A DNA stretch of 64,000 bases from JALYNX01 sp040902845 (GTDB taxonomy: Bacteria; Actinomycetota; Acidimicrobiia; Spongiisociales; ZC4RG35), in the NCBI GenBank assembly GCA_040902845.1, contig JBBDWM010000016.1, forward strand, positions 67,190-131,189, read 5' to 3'. A program made the translations under genes and the position numbers. Below are positions 24,079 through 33,281 of the stretch, piece after piece. The stretch's first letter is position 1, and every line of letters starts with the position of its first letter. A model generated the notes under the pieces. The model did not search any database. It was not told where the DNA came from and was given only the letters and a program-made list of their open reading frames with translations.

Positions 24079-26280
24079 ATGTCATTGGGGACTGAGACTC
24101 TGGCCAGGACGAGTGCCAGAAGGCCATGGCGGACGGTCGGGATCTGGTTGGTGCTGTTGGTGGTCGCCGGGATCGTCACCTCCCAACTTCTGGCTGGCGC
24201 TCTCACCACCACTATCGGCTTCACCGACGAGCCCGAGTCGGTCAAGGCCATCAATCTCGCTGAGGAACTGAGGGGCGAAGCCCCAGACACCGAGTTCGTG
24301 GTTGTCACCTCCGAGACAGCCGACACCGGCGATCCTGAGTACGTCGCCTATGGCACCGACCTTCAAACGGCTATCACGGCGCTTGGGCCCGAGGTGACTA
24401 CGAGTGTTGGCTCGTTTCTCGACGAGACCGGTCCGGTGTCGGAGTCCGGTCATTCCGCTTTGCTCCCGGTCGTGATCACCGGTGACGACGTCGATGTGAT
24501 CGGTGACAATGCCGAACTGCTGAAGGAAGCGGTGGCCGGCGTGTCCGCCCCCGAAGGGTTCCAGGGTCTGATTGCTGGGCCCGCCACCCTCACCAATGAT
24601 TTCAACGCGATCGCCGAGGAGGACCTTCGCACCGGGGAGACGATCGGGATCGGGGTGGCCCTGGTCGTCCTGGTTCTGGTCTTCGGCACTGTCGCCTCCG
24701 GAGTGATTCCGATCATCCTCGCGGTGGTCGCCATTGCCATCGCCATGGGACTAGCCGCACTCGTTGGCCAGTTCTTCGACCTCAGCTTCTTCATCACCAA
24801 CATGATCACGATGATCGGTCTTGCGGTGGGGATCGACTATTCCTTGTTCATCGTCTCCCGTTACCGCGAAGAAAGGGGGCACGGCATGGAGAAGCTCGAG
24901 GCAATCGAGCGCGCCGGAGCCACAGCCACCCGGGCGGTGTTCTTCTCGGGGCTCACCGTGGTTCTCGCCCTCATCGGGATGTTGATTCTCCCCAACACCC
25001 TGTTCCGTGCCCTCGGCACCGGGGCCATCCTTGTGGTGATCGTCGCCGTAAGCGCTTCGCTGACGCTCCTTCCTGCCGTGCTTTCCCTGATGGGGGACAA
25101 GATCGACTCACTCAAGGTGCGCCGCCGTCGGTCGCCTGATGAGACCGGGCGGTTCTGGGAGCGGTGGACGCGCATTGTGATGGGTCGTCCGGTCATCAGC
25201 CTCGTGCTGTCGGCCGGCTTCTTGATCCTTGCTGCCAGCAGCATGTTCTCGATGAACAGCGGTCTCTCCGGGGTGTCGACCCTTCCCGACGACATGGAGT
25301 CCAAGGTGGCGTTCGAGATCCTGGCCACAGAGTTCTCTGGTGGACTCACCTCACCGGTCGAGGTGGTCGTGAAGGGATCTGGGGTGGATGAAACTCTGAC
25401 CGCCCTTCAGGCCGACATCGCCGCCGATGGCGGGTTTGGGGCGTCGACGGTAGATCCAGCCTCGACCGGGACGCTGGCCATTCTGTCCGTGCAACTGCTC
25501 GGCGACGTCAATTCGATCGCCTCCCAAGATGCGGTGCGTCATCTTCGAGCCGACGTCCTTCCCGGCGCCACCGCAGCCGAAACCTCGGTCTTTGTCGGCG
25601 GCGAGACCGCCATCACCGTCGACTTCCTCGATCAGATCGATAACTACACCCCGATCGTTTTCACCGTGGTGTTGGGGCTGAGTTTCATGTTGCTGTTGCT
25701 TGCCTTCCGCTCGGTCGTGATCCCGGCCAAGGCGATCGGGATGAACCTGCTGTCGGTTGGTGCTGCCTATGGGCTGGTGGTGGCCATGTTCCAGGTCGAT
25801 GTCGGGCCGGCGTGGCTGAAGGACATTGCCTCCTTTCTCGGGTTCGAGCAGATTGAGACGATCGAGGCTTGGCTCCCCTTGTTCCTGTTCTCGATCCTGT
25901 TCGGCTTGTCGATGGATTACCACGTGTTCCTGCTCTCGAGGATCAAGGAGCGTTACGACCAGACCGGGAGAAACACCGATTCGGTGGCTTACGGTCTGCG
26001 CACGACCGGTGGGCTGATCACTGGCGCCGCAGTGATCATGGTCGCGGTCTTCTCGGGGTTCGCGGCCGGACGGCTGGTCTCCTTCCAGCAGATGGGATTC
26101 GGTCTGGCGATCGCAGTCCTTCTCGACGCCACTGTGGTGCGTTCGATCCTGGTCCCCGCATCGATGAGGCTCCTAGGGGACTGGAACTGGTACTTCCCCA
26201 AGTGGCTGGAATGGTTGCCCAACGTCTCAGTGGAAGGCTATTTCGAGCGCGAGGCAGTTCCGGAGCCGGTCAAGGCCTGA
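24079..26280 (+). CDS. MMPL-family (RND superfamily) exporter
   Basis: A 733-residue transporter with the two-fold MMPL layout: TM1 at about 17-38, a large extracytoplasmic loop, five helices (about 185-330), then TM7 (about 372-392), a second loop, and five helices to about 700. FITNMITMIGLAVGIDYSLF in the first half and ILFGLSMDYHVFLLSRIKER in the second carry the conserved Asp-Tyr pair that conducts protons. Such proteins export lipids or drugs in actinomycetes. GGAGAACAGG precedes the ATG, and the upstream promoter carries a TetR-type palindrome. Confidence 0.95.
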   Translation: MSLGTETLARTSARRPWRTVGIWLVLLVVAGIVTSQLLAGALTTTIGFTDEPESVKAINLAEELRGEAPDTEFVVVTSETADTGDPEYVAYGTDLQTAITALGPEVTTSVGSFLDETGPVSESGHSALLPVVITGDDVDVIGDNAELLKEAVAGVSAPEGFQGLIAGPATLTNDFNAIAEEDLRTGETIGIGVALVVLVLVFGTVASGVIPIILAVVAIAIAMGLAALVGQFFDLSFFITNMITMIGLAVGIDYSLFIVSRYREERGHGMEKLEAIERAGATATRAVFFSGLTVVLALIGMLILPNTLFRALGTGAILVVIVAVSASLTLLPAVLSLMGDKIDSLKVRRRRSPDETGRFWERWTRIVMGRPVISLVLSAGFLILAASSMFSMNSGLSGVSTLPDDMESKVAFEILATEFSGGLTSPVEVVVKGSGVDETLTALQADIAADGGFGASTVDPASTGTLAILSVQLLGDVNSIASQDAVRHLRADVLPGATAAETSVFVGGETAITVDFLDQIDNYTPIVFTVVLGLSFMLLLLAFRSVVIPAKAIGMNLLSVGAAYGLVVAMFQVDVGPAWLKDIASFLGFEQIETIEAWLPLFLFSILFGLSMDYHVFLLSRIKERYDQTGRNTDSVAYGLRTTGGLITGAAVIMVAVFSGFAAGRLVSFQQMGFGLAIAVLLDATVVRSILVPASMRLLGDWNWYFPKWLEWLPNVSVEGYFEREAVPEPVKA

Positions 26281-26380
26281 ACTTGTCTGACAGTGGGTGG
26301 CGTCATTCGCCGCTCACGATGGATCCGGACCTCTCCATAGGTGTAGGTTTCCGGGACGCTCTCTTCCCAAAGGAGGAACT

Positions 26381-26764
26381 ATGAGCGAGCACCCAAACGC
26401 GGCGATGTACCGCGGCGTGATGGAGAAGCTCAACGCCGGGGACGTGTCGGCTATGGCGTCATCGATCGCTGATGATGTCGTCTGGTGGCAGATCGGCTCG
26501 GCCGAGCCAATTCGGGGCAAGGAAGCTCTGATGGAGTCGATGTCCTTGTTCGACCAAGTGGACTTCGAACTCGACCTGACTGATGTCGTGGCCAACGACG
26601 ACATGGTGGTCGGCCTGGTGACGGCGACGGTTCGCGCCGGTGACGACGCGATCACATATCGCACCGCAGAGGTCGCCCGGATCAAGGACGGGATGGTTAC
26701 CGAGCGTCGGGCCTATTCGGACGACACTGAAGCCATCAACAACTTCTTTGCTCAGCTCGGCTGA
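26381..26764 (+). CDS. SnoaL/NTF2-like protein
   Basis: A 127-residue NTF2-fold protein: MYRGVMEKLNAGDVSAMASS, VVWWQIGSAEPIRGKEALME and the closing strand EVARIKDGMVTERRAYSDDT are the family's usual start, middle and end. Members are ketosteroid-isomerase-like enzymes or ligand carriers; no catalytic residue can be assigned. A strong AAAGGAGG precedes the ATG. The nearest neighbour is the MMPL exporter 100 bp upstream on the same strand. Confidence 0.82.
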   Translation: MSEHPNAAMYRGVMEKLNAGDVSAMASSIADDVVWWQIGSAEPIRGKEALMESMSLFDQVDFELDLTDVVANDDMVVGLVTATVRAGDDAITYRTAEVARIKDGMVTERRAYSDDTEAINNFFAQLG

Positions 26765-26767
26765 GCT

Positions 26768-26941
26768 CTAGGGATACAGGTCGTCGGCGTACCAACGCAA
26801 CGAGCGCTGGTACGCCTCGACCGGTCCCGGGTTGGTGAGCAACAGGTCCAACAACTCTGACACGGCCTGGTCGGCTTGGCCGGCGCTGGTCAATGCCAGG
26901 GCGAGAAAGGCCGGGGCCGCCCGGTGCTCGGGATGCTTCAT
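26768..26941 (-). CDS. small TPR-like protein
   Basis: A 57-residue protein that looks like one and a half TPR units (EHRAAPAFLALALTSAGQAD, then VEAYQRSLRWYADDL). Such short proteins occur as C-terminal pieces of longer tetratricopeptide proteins, so this could be either a genuine small adaptor or a remnant. The start at 26941 lies directly beside a family 1 repeat (26952-26998), leaving no room for a normal promoter between them. Confidence 0.5.
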   Translation of the reverse strand: MKHPEHRAAPAFLALALTSAGQADQAVSELLDLLLTNPGPVEAYQRSLRWYADDLYP

Positions 26942-26951
26942 AACCCGACTG

Positions 26952-26998
26952 TAATTGGGATGCACAGGGCCGCATATGACACCTGTAGGTCCCAATTA
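26952..26998. repeat. interspersed palindromic repeat, family 1 copy D
   Basis: Arms TAATTGGGA and TCCCAATTA exact, with core CAGGGCCGCATATGACACCT. It lies between the small TPR gene start and the 3' end of the small membrane protein at 27036-27305. Confidence 0.85.
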
Positions 26999-27035
26999 CG
27001 ATGGTCGAGGGGGTCACAGCGCTCCGGATTCGGTG

Positions 27036-27305
27036 TCAGCTGCGCCCGATTGAACTGGGGACGGGGGTCTTTCTCTCAGCTAGCTGGGCGCGATGCTCGG
27101 CCATCATCTGGAGACGTCGGGCCTGGATCGAAGGCTCGAACTGGGTCACCTCCGCTTTCAAGGCCGGGGCCGGGTCTGACCCGTCGGCACTTAGCCCGAG
27201 ACCGATTCCGAGGGCCAGGACAAGACTGGCGAGGCCGAGCCCGACGGCCCGGGTTCGGGTCCGCGACAGCGGTGCGTTGGCGGGACGAACAACACTCGTG
27301 GACAT
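27036..27305 (-). CDS. small membrane-anchored protein, MSTSV type
   Basis: An 89-residue protein: N-terminal MSTSVVRPANAPLSRTRTR, one transmembrane helix (about 21-39), then a polar exported-side or cytoplasmic tail with RRLQMMAEHRAQLAERK. The N-terminal pattern (MSTSV, Pro, basic residues, one helix) recurs in the 165-residue protein at 42260-42757. Both have GGAGGAAA-type ribosome sites, a hairpin in the leader and a shared box further upstream. Unknown family, possibly a genome-specific paralogous pair under common control. Confidence 0.65.
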   Translation of the reverse strand: MSTSVVRPANAPLSRTRTRAVGLGLASLVLALGIGLGLSADGSDPAPALKAEVTQFEPSIQARRLQMMAEHRAQLAERKTPVPSSIGRS

Positions 27306-27329
27306 GGTTTCCTCCTCACACGGTCACGG

Positions 27330-27391
27330 CGTGAGCTCCTTGCTCACGACGTAGTAGAAGAGGAACGGGATCGGTGCCTGATACGTAGGTT
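27330..27391 (-). promoter_or_regulatory. leader hairpin and shared upstream box of the 27036 gene
   Basis: A 7-bp perfect hairpin, CGTGAGC-TCCTT-GCTCACG (27330-27348), lies 25 bp before the ATG. Further upstream, 27373-27391 read on the minus strand gives AACCTACGTATCAGGCACC. This is almost identical to AACCTCGTATCAGGGACC upstream of the paralogue at 42260. It is likely a common promoter or activator element. Confidence 0.5.
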
Positions 27392-27397
27392 CCGTAG

Positions 27398-27862
27398 GTG
27401 AATCGAACCGCCGGCGCTGCCGGCCCGGATCGCAGCAGCCGCCTTCATCGCGGCCGGCGTCGGTTGGTTGCTCGAGTGGTTGCTCCCCGCCTGGCCGGCG
27501 TGGGTCCCTGGTCTCTTGGTCGGGGCGATCGCCGGTCTTGCCGGGTTCCGGCCGAAGAAGATCCTGCTCGGTGCCGGCGTCGGTGCCCTGATTGGAGTCG
27601 TGCTGGCTTTCATCGACCCCGGCGTCGGCTGGCCGGAGGTCTGTGCCGTCACCGTGATCGTCTATCGCAGTCTCTCCGCCTATTGCCCGGTCACTACCTG
27701 TCGTTTGTCGAGGAGGGAGGGCTGCTCACCACAGTCCAGCTCACTGCCTTCGGGGAGGAGATCGATGTTTTCGTGGACGGTGAAATGTTCAAGACCGAGC
27801 ATCGATTCTCGCTGGGCAACGTCACCTTCATGACGCTGTATTACGACGTCGCTCGAAGGTAG
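27398..27862 (+). pseudogene. frameshifted remnant of a membrane protein region
   Basis: Two protein-like stretches occur in different frames. The first, about 27430-27680, reads IAAAAFIAAGVGWLLEWLLP and LLVGAIAGLAGFRPKKILLG with clear membrane helices but no in-frame ATG/GTG start after the upstream TGA. The second, about 27685-27862, reads LPGHYLSFVEEGGLLTTVQL and KTEHRFSLGNVTFMTLYYDV in the frame that starts GTG 27398. Neither half is a complete gene. This may be one broken gene or two fragments, and no family was recognised. Nothing is supported between 27863 and 28021. Confidence 0.4.
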
Positions 27863-28021
27863 CTTCGCGAGTCCCAGGCCATCGAAGCCAATGGACCAGA
27901 TGCCCGCTCCACAAGGGGGCGAACCGGCTCGCAGCAGGAAAGCCCGAGATGCTTGGACATCCGTTTCCCTGCAGGCAAACAATGGGCCCGGCTAAAGAAA
28001 TGAAGGTCGCTTGGTCGATAG

Positions 28022-29425
28022 TTGGACATGTCAGTTCCCCACGTGGCAAGGCCCGGTGGTTTCGACGAGGCTCACAACGGTCACCAGCCCGGCAGCCAGG
28101 GACTAGGCCCTGTAGGGCCGCCTTTGGTTGCGCAAAAGCCGCTGCGACGGGAATCCGATGGATGGCTCGACCGTTGGATGGCGACGGTCGCCGACCTGGA
28201 CCGACTGAGACAATCCCACCCGATGTTGGACGCAGTAATCGACGAGGTGGACGTCCGGAGGATCAGGATCGGGGACCACTGGCTGGCCGATTTCGCATCC
28301 TGCAATTACTTGGGTTTGGACTGGGATCGGGAAGTTATCGAAGCCGTTCCGGCGTACCTCGACCAATGGGGGACTCATCCCAGCTGGTCGCGGCTACTCG
28401 GCAGCCCAGTTCTGTACGAAGAGCTAGAGGAGCGTTTGACCACGCTTCTGGGCTGCGAGGACACCTTGCTGCTTCCAACCATCACCCATATCCACATGTC
28501 GGTGCTCCCCTTGCTGGCCGGAAACGGCACGATCTTCATGGATGACCGGGCGCACAAAACCATATTTGATGGCTGCTCTGTTGCCAAGAGCCACGGGGCG
28601 ACGGTCCAGCGATACCAACACAACAATGTCGAGCACCTCGAGGAGTTGCTACGAAGCTCGGTCTTGACGCCGCGGGTAATTGCTACTGACGGGGTGAACT
28701 CAATGACCGGTAACGCCCCGGACGTGCGGCGCTTGGCCCAACTGGCTCGAGAATACGACGCTCTCCTATACATCGATGACGCTCATGGCTTTGGGGTGAT
28801 CGGTGAACGGAGCGACCGGGAGCCCTGTGATTACGGCGTGCGTGGCAATGGATTGATTCGCCACCAGGGCGAGAGCTATGACAACGTCGTAATGGTGGCT
28901 GGGATGTCCAAGGCCTACTCGTCGCTGCTGGCCTTCCTCGCGCTCCCATCACGGCTCAAGAACGTGCTCAAGGTAGCCGCACCCCCCTATTTGTTTTCCG
29001 GACCGTCGCCGATCGCCTCGTTGGCGACGACCCTGGCGGGGATTGAAGTGAACGAGAAACGAGGCGACCTGTACCGCACAGAGATCCATCGGAAGACCCA
29101 TCGGGTGCTGGATCATCTGGCCAGCCTCGGCATATACACCCCGAACACATCCGGGTTTCCGATCATCGAGATACCACTGGCGAATCGCGAGGACATCGAC
29201 ATAGTTGGCCAGTATCTCTTCAACCGCGGAATTTACGCAACGATGGCGGCCTATCCGCTGGTGCCCAGACACGAGGTCGGCTTTCGGATCCAGGTGACCG
29301 CCGTCAACGGCGACGACCAAATCGCCCTGCTCTGCGAGGTGCTTGGTGAACTCGACGACCGTTTCGACCTGCAGCATCAGAATCGCGCTGTTTCGCCGGC
29401 GCTGTCACCGGTGCGAGATGCATGA
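28022..29425 (+). CDS. alpha-oxoamine-synthase-family PLP enzyme (AONS/CqsA-like fold)
   Basis: A 467-residue class I/II aminotransferase-fold enzyme resembling 8-amino-7-oxononanoate synthase, serine palmitoyltransferase and the CqsA/LqsA autoinducer synthases. FASCNYLGLDWD, THPSWSRLLGSPVLYEELEE, TDGVNSMTGNAPD, YIDDAHGFGVIGE and the Schiff-base lysine Lys297 in GMSKAYSSLLAF are clear. These enzymes condense an acyl-CoA with an amino acid to give an amino- or hydroxy-ketone. No other biotin gene is near. The last 4 bp overlap a membrane histidine kinase gene, which is the CqsA-CqsS arrangement. The first 60 residues are an extension; ATG 28028 or 28190 may be the true start. Confidence 0.85.
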   Translation: MDMSVPHVARPGGFDEAHNGHQPGSQGLGPVGPPLVAQKPLRRESDGWLDRWMATVADLDRLRQSHPMLDAVIDEVDVRRIRIGDHWLADFASCNYLGLDWDREVIEAVPAYLDQWGTHPSWSRLLGSPVLYEELEERLTTLLGCEDTLLLPTITHIHMSVLPLLAGNGTIFMDDRAHKTIFDGCSVAKSHGATVQRYQHNNVEHLEELLRSSVLTPRVIATDGVNSMTGNAPDVRRLAQLAREYDALLYIDDAHGFGVIGERSDREPCDYGVRGNGLIRHQGESYDNVVMVAGMSKAYSSLLAFLALPSRLKNVLKVAAPPYLFSGPSPIASLATTLAGIEVNEKRGDLYRTEIHRKTHRVLDHLASLGIYTPNTSGFPIIEIPLANREDIDIVGQYLFNRGIYATMAAYPLVPRHEVGFRIQVTAVNGDDQIALLCEVLGELDDRFDLQHQNRAVSPALSPVRDA

Positions 29426-31638
29426 GCGAAGCCCTAATGGGATCGCCTGGACCCGCCGATATTCGAGCCATGGCTCGTAGATCCTGGCTCATGTACCTCG
29501 TGGTAGGGACCGCCGTTCTGGCGGCTTTCCTGGTGGTTCCAGGCTTGCGCCTCGGTCCGCTCTTCAACCTCATTGGGCTATCCGGAGCGGTTGTGATAGT
29601 GACTGTCATGAGGAAACATGGGCCGGGTGATCGCTGGCCGTGGCTCCTGGTGGCTATCGGGCAGGTGCTTTTCGTGGCTGGGGATGTGATCACCTACAAC
29701 TACGCCCGCTTCTTCGGCACCGATCCCCCTTTTCCGTCCATCGGTGACCTCTTTTATCTCTCGGTCTATCCCTTCCTCATAGCAGGCATCCTGCTCCTGG
29801 TGCGTCATCGGAGTCCCGGACGCGACCGGGCGAGCCTCATCGACTCGCTGATCGTAGGTGTCGGTGTTGGCGCAATCTCCTGGGTCTTCCTGATCTCGCC
29901 CTACGTCGATGATTCAACTCTGACTCTTAGGGAGAAGCTGGTGGCCATGGCGTACCCGCTCATGGACCTGATCCTGGTGACAGTGGCAGTCCGTTTGGCC
30001 GTCGGGGCGCGGCGGCGTTCCACTGCCTTCCACTTGATGATGGCTTCGATCGCAGTCCTGTTCGTGACCGACAGCATCTACGGCTGGATCGTCCTCCACG
30101 GCGGTTACGACAACACGACCGGTTATCTCGAAGGAGGCTGGGGACTGTTCTATATCCTGTGGGGGGCGGCAGCGCTCCACCCTTCGGCTCACGTGTTCGA
30201 CGAGCCCGTTGAGGAGAACGAGCCCAAACAGCCTCGACGGCGGCTCCTCATCCTGGCGGCCGCCGCCCTGTTGGCGCCCAGCATCAATTTCGTCGTGTCA
30301 ATCCGGGTTCAAACCAAAGTCACCGCGGCCGCAGCCATTATCACCTTCGCCCTTGTCTTGATTCGACTCAACGGACTGATGGTGGACATCACCGAGTACC
30401 GCCGAACAGCCCGCGCTTTGCGCGAGGCCGAGGTGAAGTATCGCTCTCTGGTCGAAGGCTTGCCGGCCGTCGTCTACATCGCGGAGTTTGGTGAGGACGG
30501 AGACTTCACCTACATCAGCCCACAAGTCGAATCCATCTTGGGGTTCACCCAGGAGGAGTTCGCTGTCGCCTCAGTGTGGAGGCAGCGCATCGTGCCGGAC
30601 GACCGGGCGTTGGCAATCGGTGCCGAGTTGGGAGTGTTGCGTGGCGAGGGGCGCCTCCAATGTGAGTATCGAATCGTTGACAAGGACGACAACCTGGTCT
30701 GGATTCGTGAGGAAGCCGATGCCGTCTATGACGAAAACGGGAAGCCGATTTTCCTACAAGGCGTCATGTACGACATCACGGACCAGAAGAATATCGAGGA
30801 ACAATTGGTCAAGGCCCTCGAGGCCGAACAGGAGACCAACCGCATCCGCTCCGAATTCGTGCTGATGATCAACCATGAGCTTCGAACCCCTCTTACCACT
30901 GTCGTCACCGGCGCCGAGCTCCTGGCCAACGAGTCCTTGGCCGAGACAGACCGGCAGGAATTGGTGGAGGACATGATCCGGGATGGCCATCGACTCGACG
31001 GCCTCATATCCGAGATGCTGACCGTGGCTCAAATCGAGAACAGCGGGTTGAGCTATACCTTGAGGCGGACGACAGTCGGGACCGTGCTGGAGAGATTGCG
31101 GCGGGACGGAGCCAGCGGGAACTTGACCATCGGCGGCGACCTGTTGGCGGAAGAAGTTGTGCACACCGACCCCCAGCCTTTGATCCAGCTCCTTCTCTCC
31201 CTGGCCGACAACGCATTTACCCATGGCGCTACCAGAGTGGAACTGGACGTGGCACGGTCACTCCCGTTCACTCCAATGCAGACGGTGGGTGCTGAGCTCA
31301 CCTCGGGCCTCTACTTCCTGGTACAAGACAACGGACCTGGGATAGATCCAGAATTCCTCCCCCGTGCCTTCGACAAATTTGAGAAGCAAAGCCGCAGCTC
31401 GGGCACCGGCCTGGGTCTCTATCTGGCTCGCTTGATGGTCGAGGCCATCGAGGGTTCTATCTTGGTTTGCACCGGCCCTGAAGGCACCGTCATCGCCGTA
31501 GCGATACCCCTGGTGTCCACGGAGGCGCTCAACGGGTTCAGTTCGCCAAAGGCGACCGCCGCTGCCGTGGGCCCCGGAACGGGAAACCCGAAGGCAAAAC
31601 GACGCCGGGTTCAACGGGACAAGTCGTTGTCGGCATAA
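29422..31638 (+). CDS. membrane-integrated PAS-domain sensor histidine kinase
   Basis: A 738-residue kinase. The first 320 residues hold about nine membrane helices of the MASE-like sensor type seen in actinobacterial signalling proteins (FPSIGDLFYLSVYPFLIAGI, then SPGRDRASLIDSLIVGVGVG). A PAS/PAC domain covers about 335-460 (YRSLVEGLPAVVYIAEFGED, ending VMYDITDQKNIEEQL). HisKA has FVLMINHELRTPLTT (His485), and HATPase_c has LSLADNAFTHGA, VQDNGPGID and GTGLGLYLARLMVE. No receiver domain and no adjacent response regulator are present. A multi-helix membrane sensor suits a hydrophobic ligand, possibly the product of the overlapping synthase. Confidence 0.92.
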   Translation: MSEALMGSPGPADIRAMARRSWLMYLVVGTAVLAAFLVVPGLRLGPLFNLIGLSGAVVIVTVMRKHGPGDRWPWLLVAIGQVLFVAGDVITYNYARFFGTDPPFPSIGDLFYLSVYPFLIAGILLLVRHRSPGRDRASLIDSLIVGVGVGAISWVFLISPYVDDSTLTLREKLVAMAYPLMDLILVTVAVRLAVGARRRSTAFHLMMASIAVLFVTDSIYGWIVLHGGYDNTTGYLEGGWGLFYILWGAAALHPSAHVFDEPVEENEPKQPRRRLLILAAAALLAPSINFVVSIRVQTKVTAAAAIITFALVLIRLNGLMVDITEYRRTARALREAEVKYRSLVEGLPAVVYIAEFGEDGDFTYISPQVESILGFTQEEFAVASVWRQRIVPDDRALAIGAELGVLRGEGRLQCEYRIVDKDDNLVWIREEADAVYDENGKPIFLQGVMYDITDQKNIEEQLVKALEAEQETNRIRSEFVLMINHELRTPLTTVVTGAELLANESLAETDRQELVEDMIRDGHRLDGLISEMLTVAQIENSGLSYTLRRTTVGTVLERLRRDGASGNLTIGGDLLAEEVVHTDPQPLIQLLLSLADNAFTHGATRVELDVARSLPFTPMQTVGAELTSGLYFLVQDNGPGIDPEFLPRAFDKFEKQSRSSGTGLGLYLARLMVEAIEGSILVCTGPEGTVIAVAIPLVSTEALNGFSSPKATAAAVGPGTGNPKAKRRRVQRDKSLSA

Positions 31639-31753
31639 AGGACCTCCTCCAACGGTCCGATATCAATAAACATGCGGGCATATTCGAACGCGGTGACAGC
31701 CAAAATCGCTGGCGGCTACGTCATCTGAGCCCATCGGAGAGGTGGCCAATCTG

Positions 31754-33250
31754 ATGGCAGCAAACGGGTCCACGACCTCCACCGGGTCCGATCGAGTGCC
31801 ACTTCTGTCACCACTGCGCTTCCGGGACTTCCGCCTGCTGTGGACCGGCATGGTCGTGTCGCTGGTCGGGGACGGCATGTTCCTGGTCGCGATTGCATGG
31901 CAGGTGTACGAGCTTTCGAACGCGCCCACGGCGCTTTCGATCGTGGGCATTGCAATGTCTCTCCCCCATATTCTGCTGTTGTTACTTGGCGGAGTAGTGA
32001 GCGACCGGTTCGATCGGCGAACTGTGATGATTTTTGCCGATCTGGTACGGGGCGCCGCTGTGGGAGCACTTGGCGTGCTTTCTATCAGCGGCACAATCGA
32101 GGTGTGGCATATCGCGGCGTTCGCTGCGCTCTATGGGGCGGGCACGGCGTTCTTCGGGCCCTCGTTCGACGCAATCGTTCCCGAACTCGTCCCCGCCGAG
32201 GAGTTGACCCAGGCGAACTCACTAGACCAGTTCGTGCGTCCCGCGGCATGGTATCTCGCCGGTCCGGCATTGGGTGGGCTGGTGATCGGAGCTTGGGGTT
32301 TAGGGATTGCGCTGCTGCTCGATGCCGGCACTTTCGCCGTTTCGATTGCAGCTCTGGCAATGATGCGACGGCGCCCGAGAATCCAGAAGACCGAGGATGA
32401 GAGCTCGTTGCTTGACGACGCTGCTGAGGGTTTTCGGTTCATCCGCTCCCAAGTTTGGCTGTGGGGGACCTTTCTCGCAGCCACCTGCGCCTACCTTTTG
32501 TTTCTTGGCCCGATCGAGGTACTCCTTCCATTCGTCGTGAAGAACGAAATGGGCGGATCAGCCCAAGACCTCGGATTCATCCTGGCGGTTGGCGGAATCG
32601 GCTCGATCAGCGCTGCAATTTTCGTCAGTCGCCGGGGGGTTCCACGACGGAACATGACGTTTATCTACATTTGTTGGACCGTATCCACCCTCGCGGTGGC
32701 TGGCTACGGACTGGCCAGAGTCCCGTGGCAGGCGATGATCGCGGCTTTCATCTTCGGTTCCCTAGAGAGCGCCGGGCTCATCGCCTGGGCAACGACGAAA
32801 CAGCGCTTAGTTCCGGGACCCCTCCTGGGAAGAGTGTCCAGCTTGGACTGGTTCATCTCGATCGGGTTGGTGCCGTTGTCCTACGCACTTACGGGGCCGA
32901 TTGCCGAGCTGCTGGGCGCTCGGACCACATTGATCGCTGCCGGAATCCTCGGCGGAGCGGTGACATTCGGTTTCCTTTTCCTCCCAGGGATGCGTGACAT
33001 CGAGCAGGGCGGCTCCATCCATACTCGTGCACTACAACGTGCGGCCGCCGACTTCGCTCGACACATGCGGCAAGGAGTCAGCTCGGCCAAACACCTTGAA
33101 TCCCAGATCCTGGTCGCTGTTGAGGCAGGTCTCATAGAGGCCCGGGCCGGTACAGAACTGGTCAAGGAAGCAGAAGAGATCGCGGAGACGCTTGAGGCGG
33201 TGCAACGACGCGTAGGAAGCACCGAAGCACCCAATGGTCGGGCGCAGTAA
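31754..33250 (+). CDS. MFS exporter, EntS/macrolide-efflux-like
   Basis: A 498-residue, 12-helix major facilitator protein: FRDFRLLWTGMVVSLVGDGM at helix 1, GGVVSDRFDRRTVMIFADLV as the A-motif loop, and PAEELTQANSLDQFVRPAAW, typical of the enterobactin-exporter/MFS_3 group. A polar C-terminal tail of about 80 residues (residues about 420-498) is longer than usual. ATG 31754 is preferred, 11 bp after GGAGAGG. It is on the same strand as the oxoamine synthase and kinase genes, 115 bp downstream, and might export the product of that enzyme. Confidence 0.9.
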   Translation: MAANGSTTSTGSDRVPLLSPLRFRDFRLLWTGMVVSLVGDGMFLVAIAWQVYELSNAPTALSIVGIAMSLPHILLLLLGGVVSDRFDRRTVMIFADLVRGAAVGALGVLSISGTIEVWHIAAFAALYGAGTAFFGPSFDAIVPELVPAEELTQANSLDQFVRPAAWYLAGPALGGLVIGAWGLGIALLLDAGTFAVSIAALAMMRRRPRIQKTEDESSLLDDAAEGFRFIRSQVWLWGTFLAATCAYLLFLGPIEVLLPFVVKNEMGGSAQDLGFILAVGGIGSISAAIFVSRRGVPRRNMTFIYICWTVSTLAVAGYGLARVPWQAMIAAFIFGSLESAGLIAWATTKQRLVPGPLLGRVSSLDWFISIGLVPLSYALTGPIAELLGARTTLIAAGILGGAVTFGFLFLPGMRDIEQGGSIHTRALQRAAADFARHMRQGVSSAKHLESQILVAVEAGLIEARAGTELVKEAEEIAETLEAVQRRVGSTEAPNGRAQ

Positions 33251-33281
33251 AGCCGGTTAACGATTCTCACCTTGGCTATCG

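Noticed and set aside
28022..29425. bioF of biotin synthesis
   Set aside because: The fold fits, but no bioA, bioB or bioD is adjacent, the enzyme is longer than BioF, and the overlap with a sensor kinase gene points to another role.
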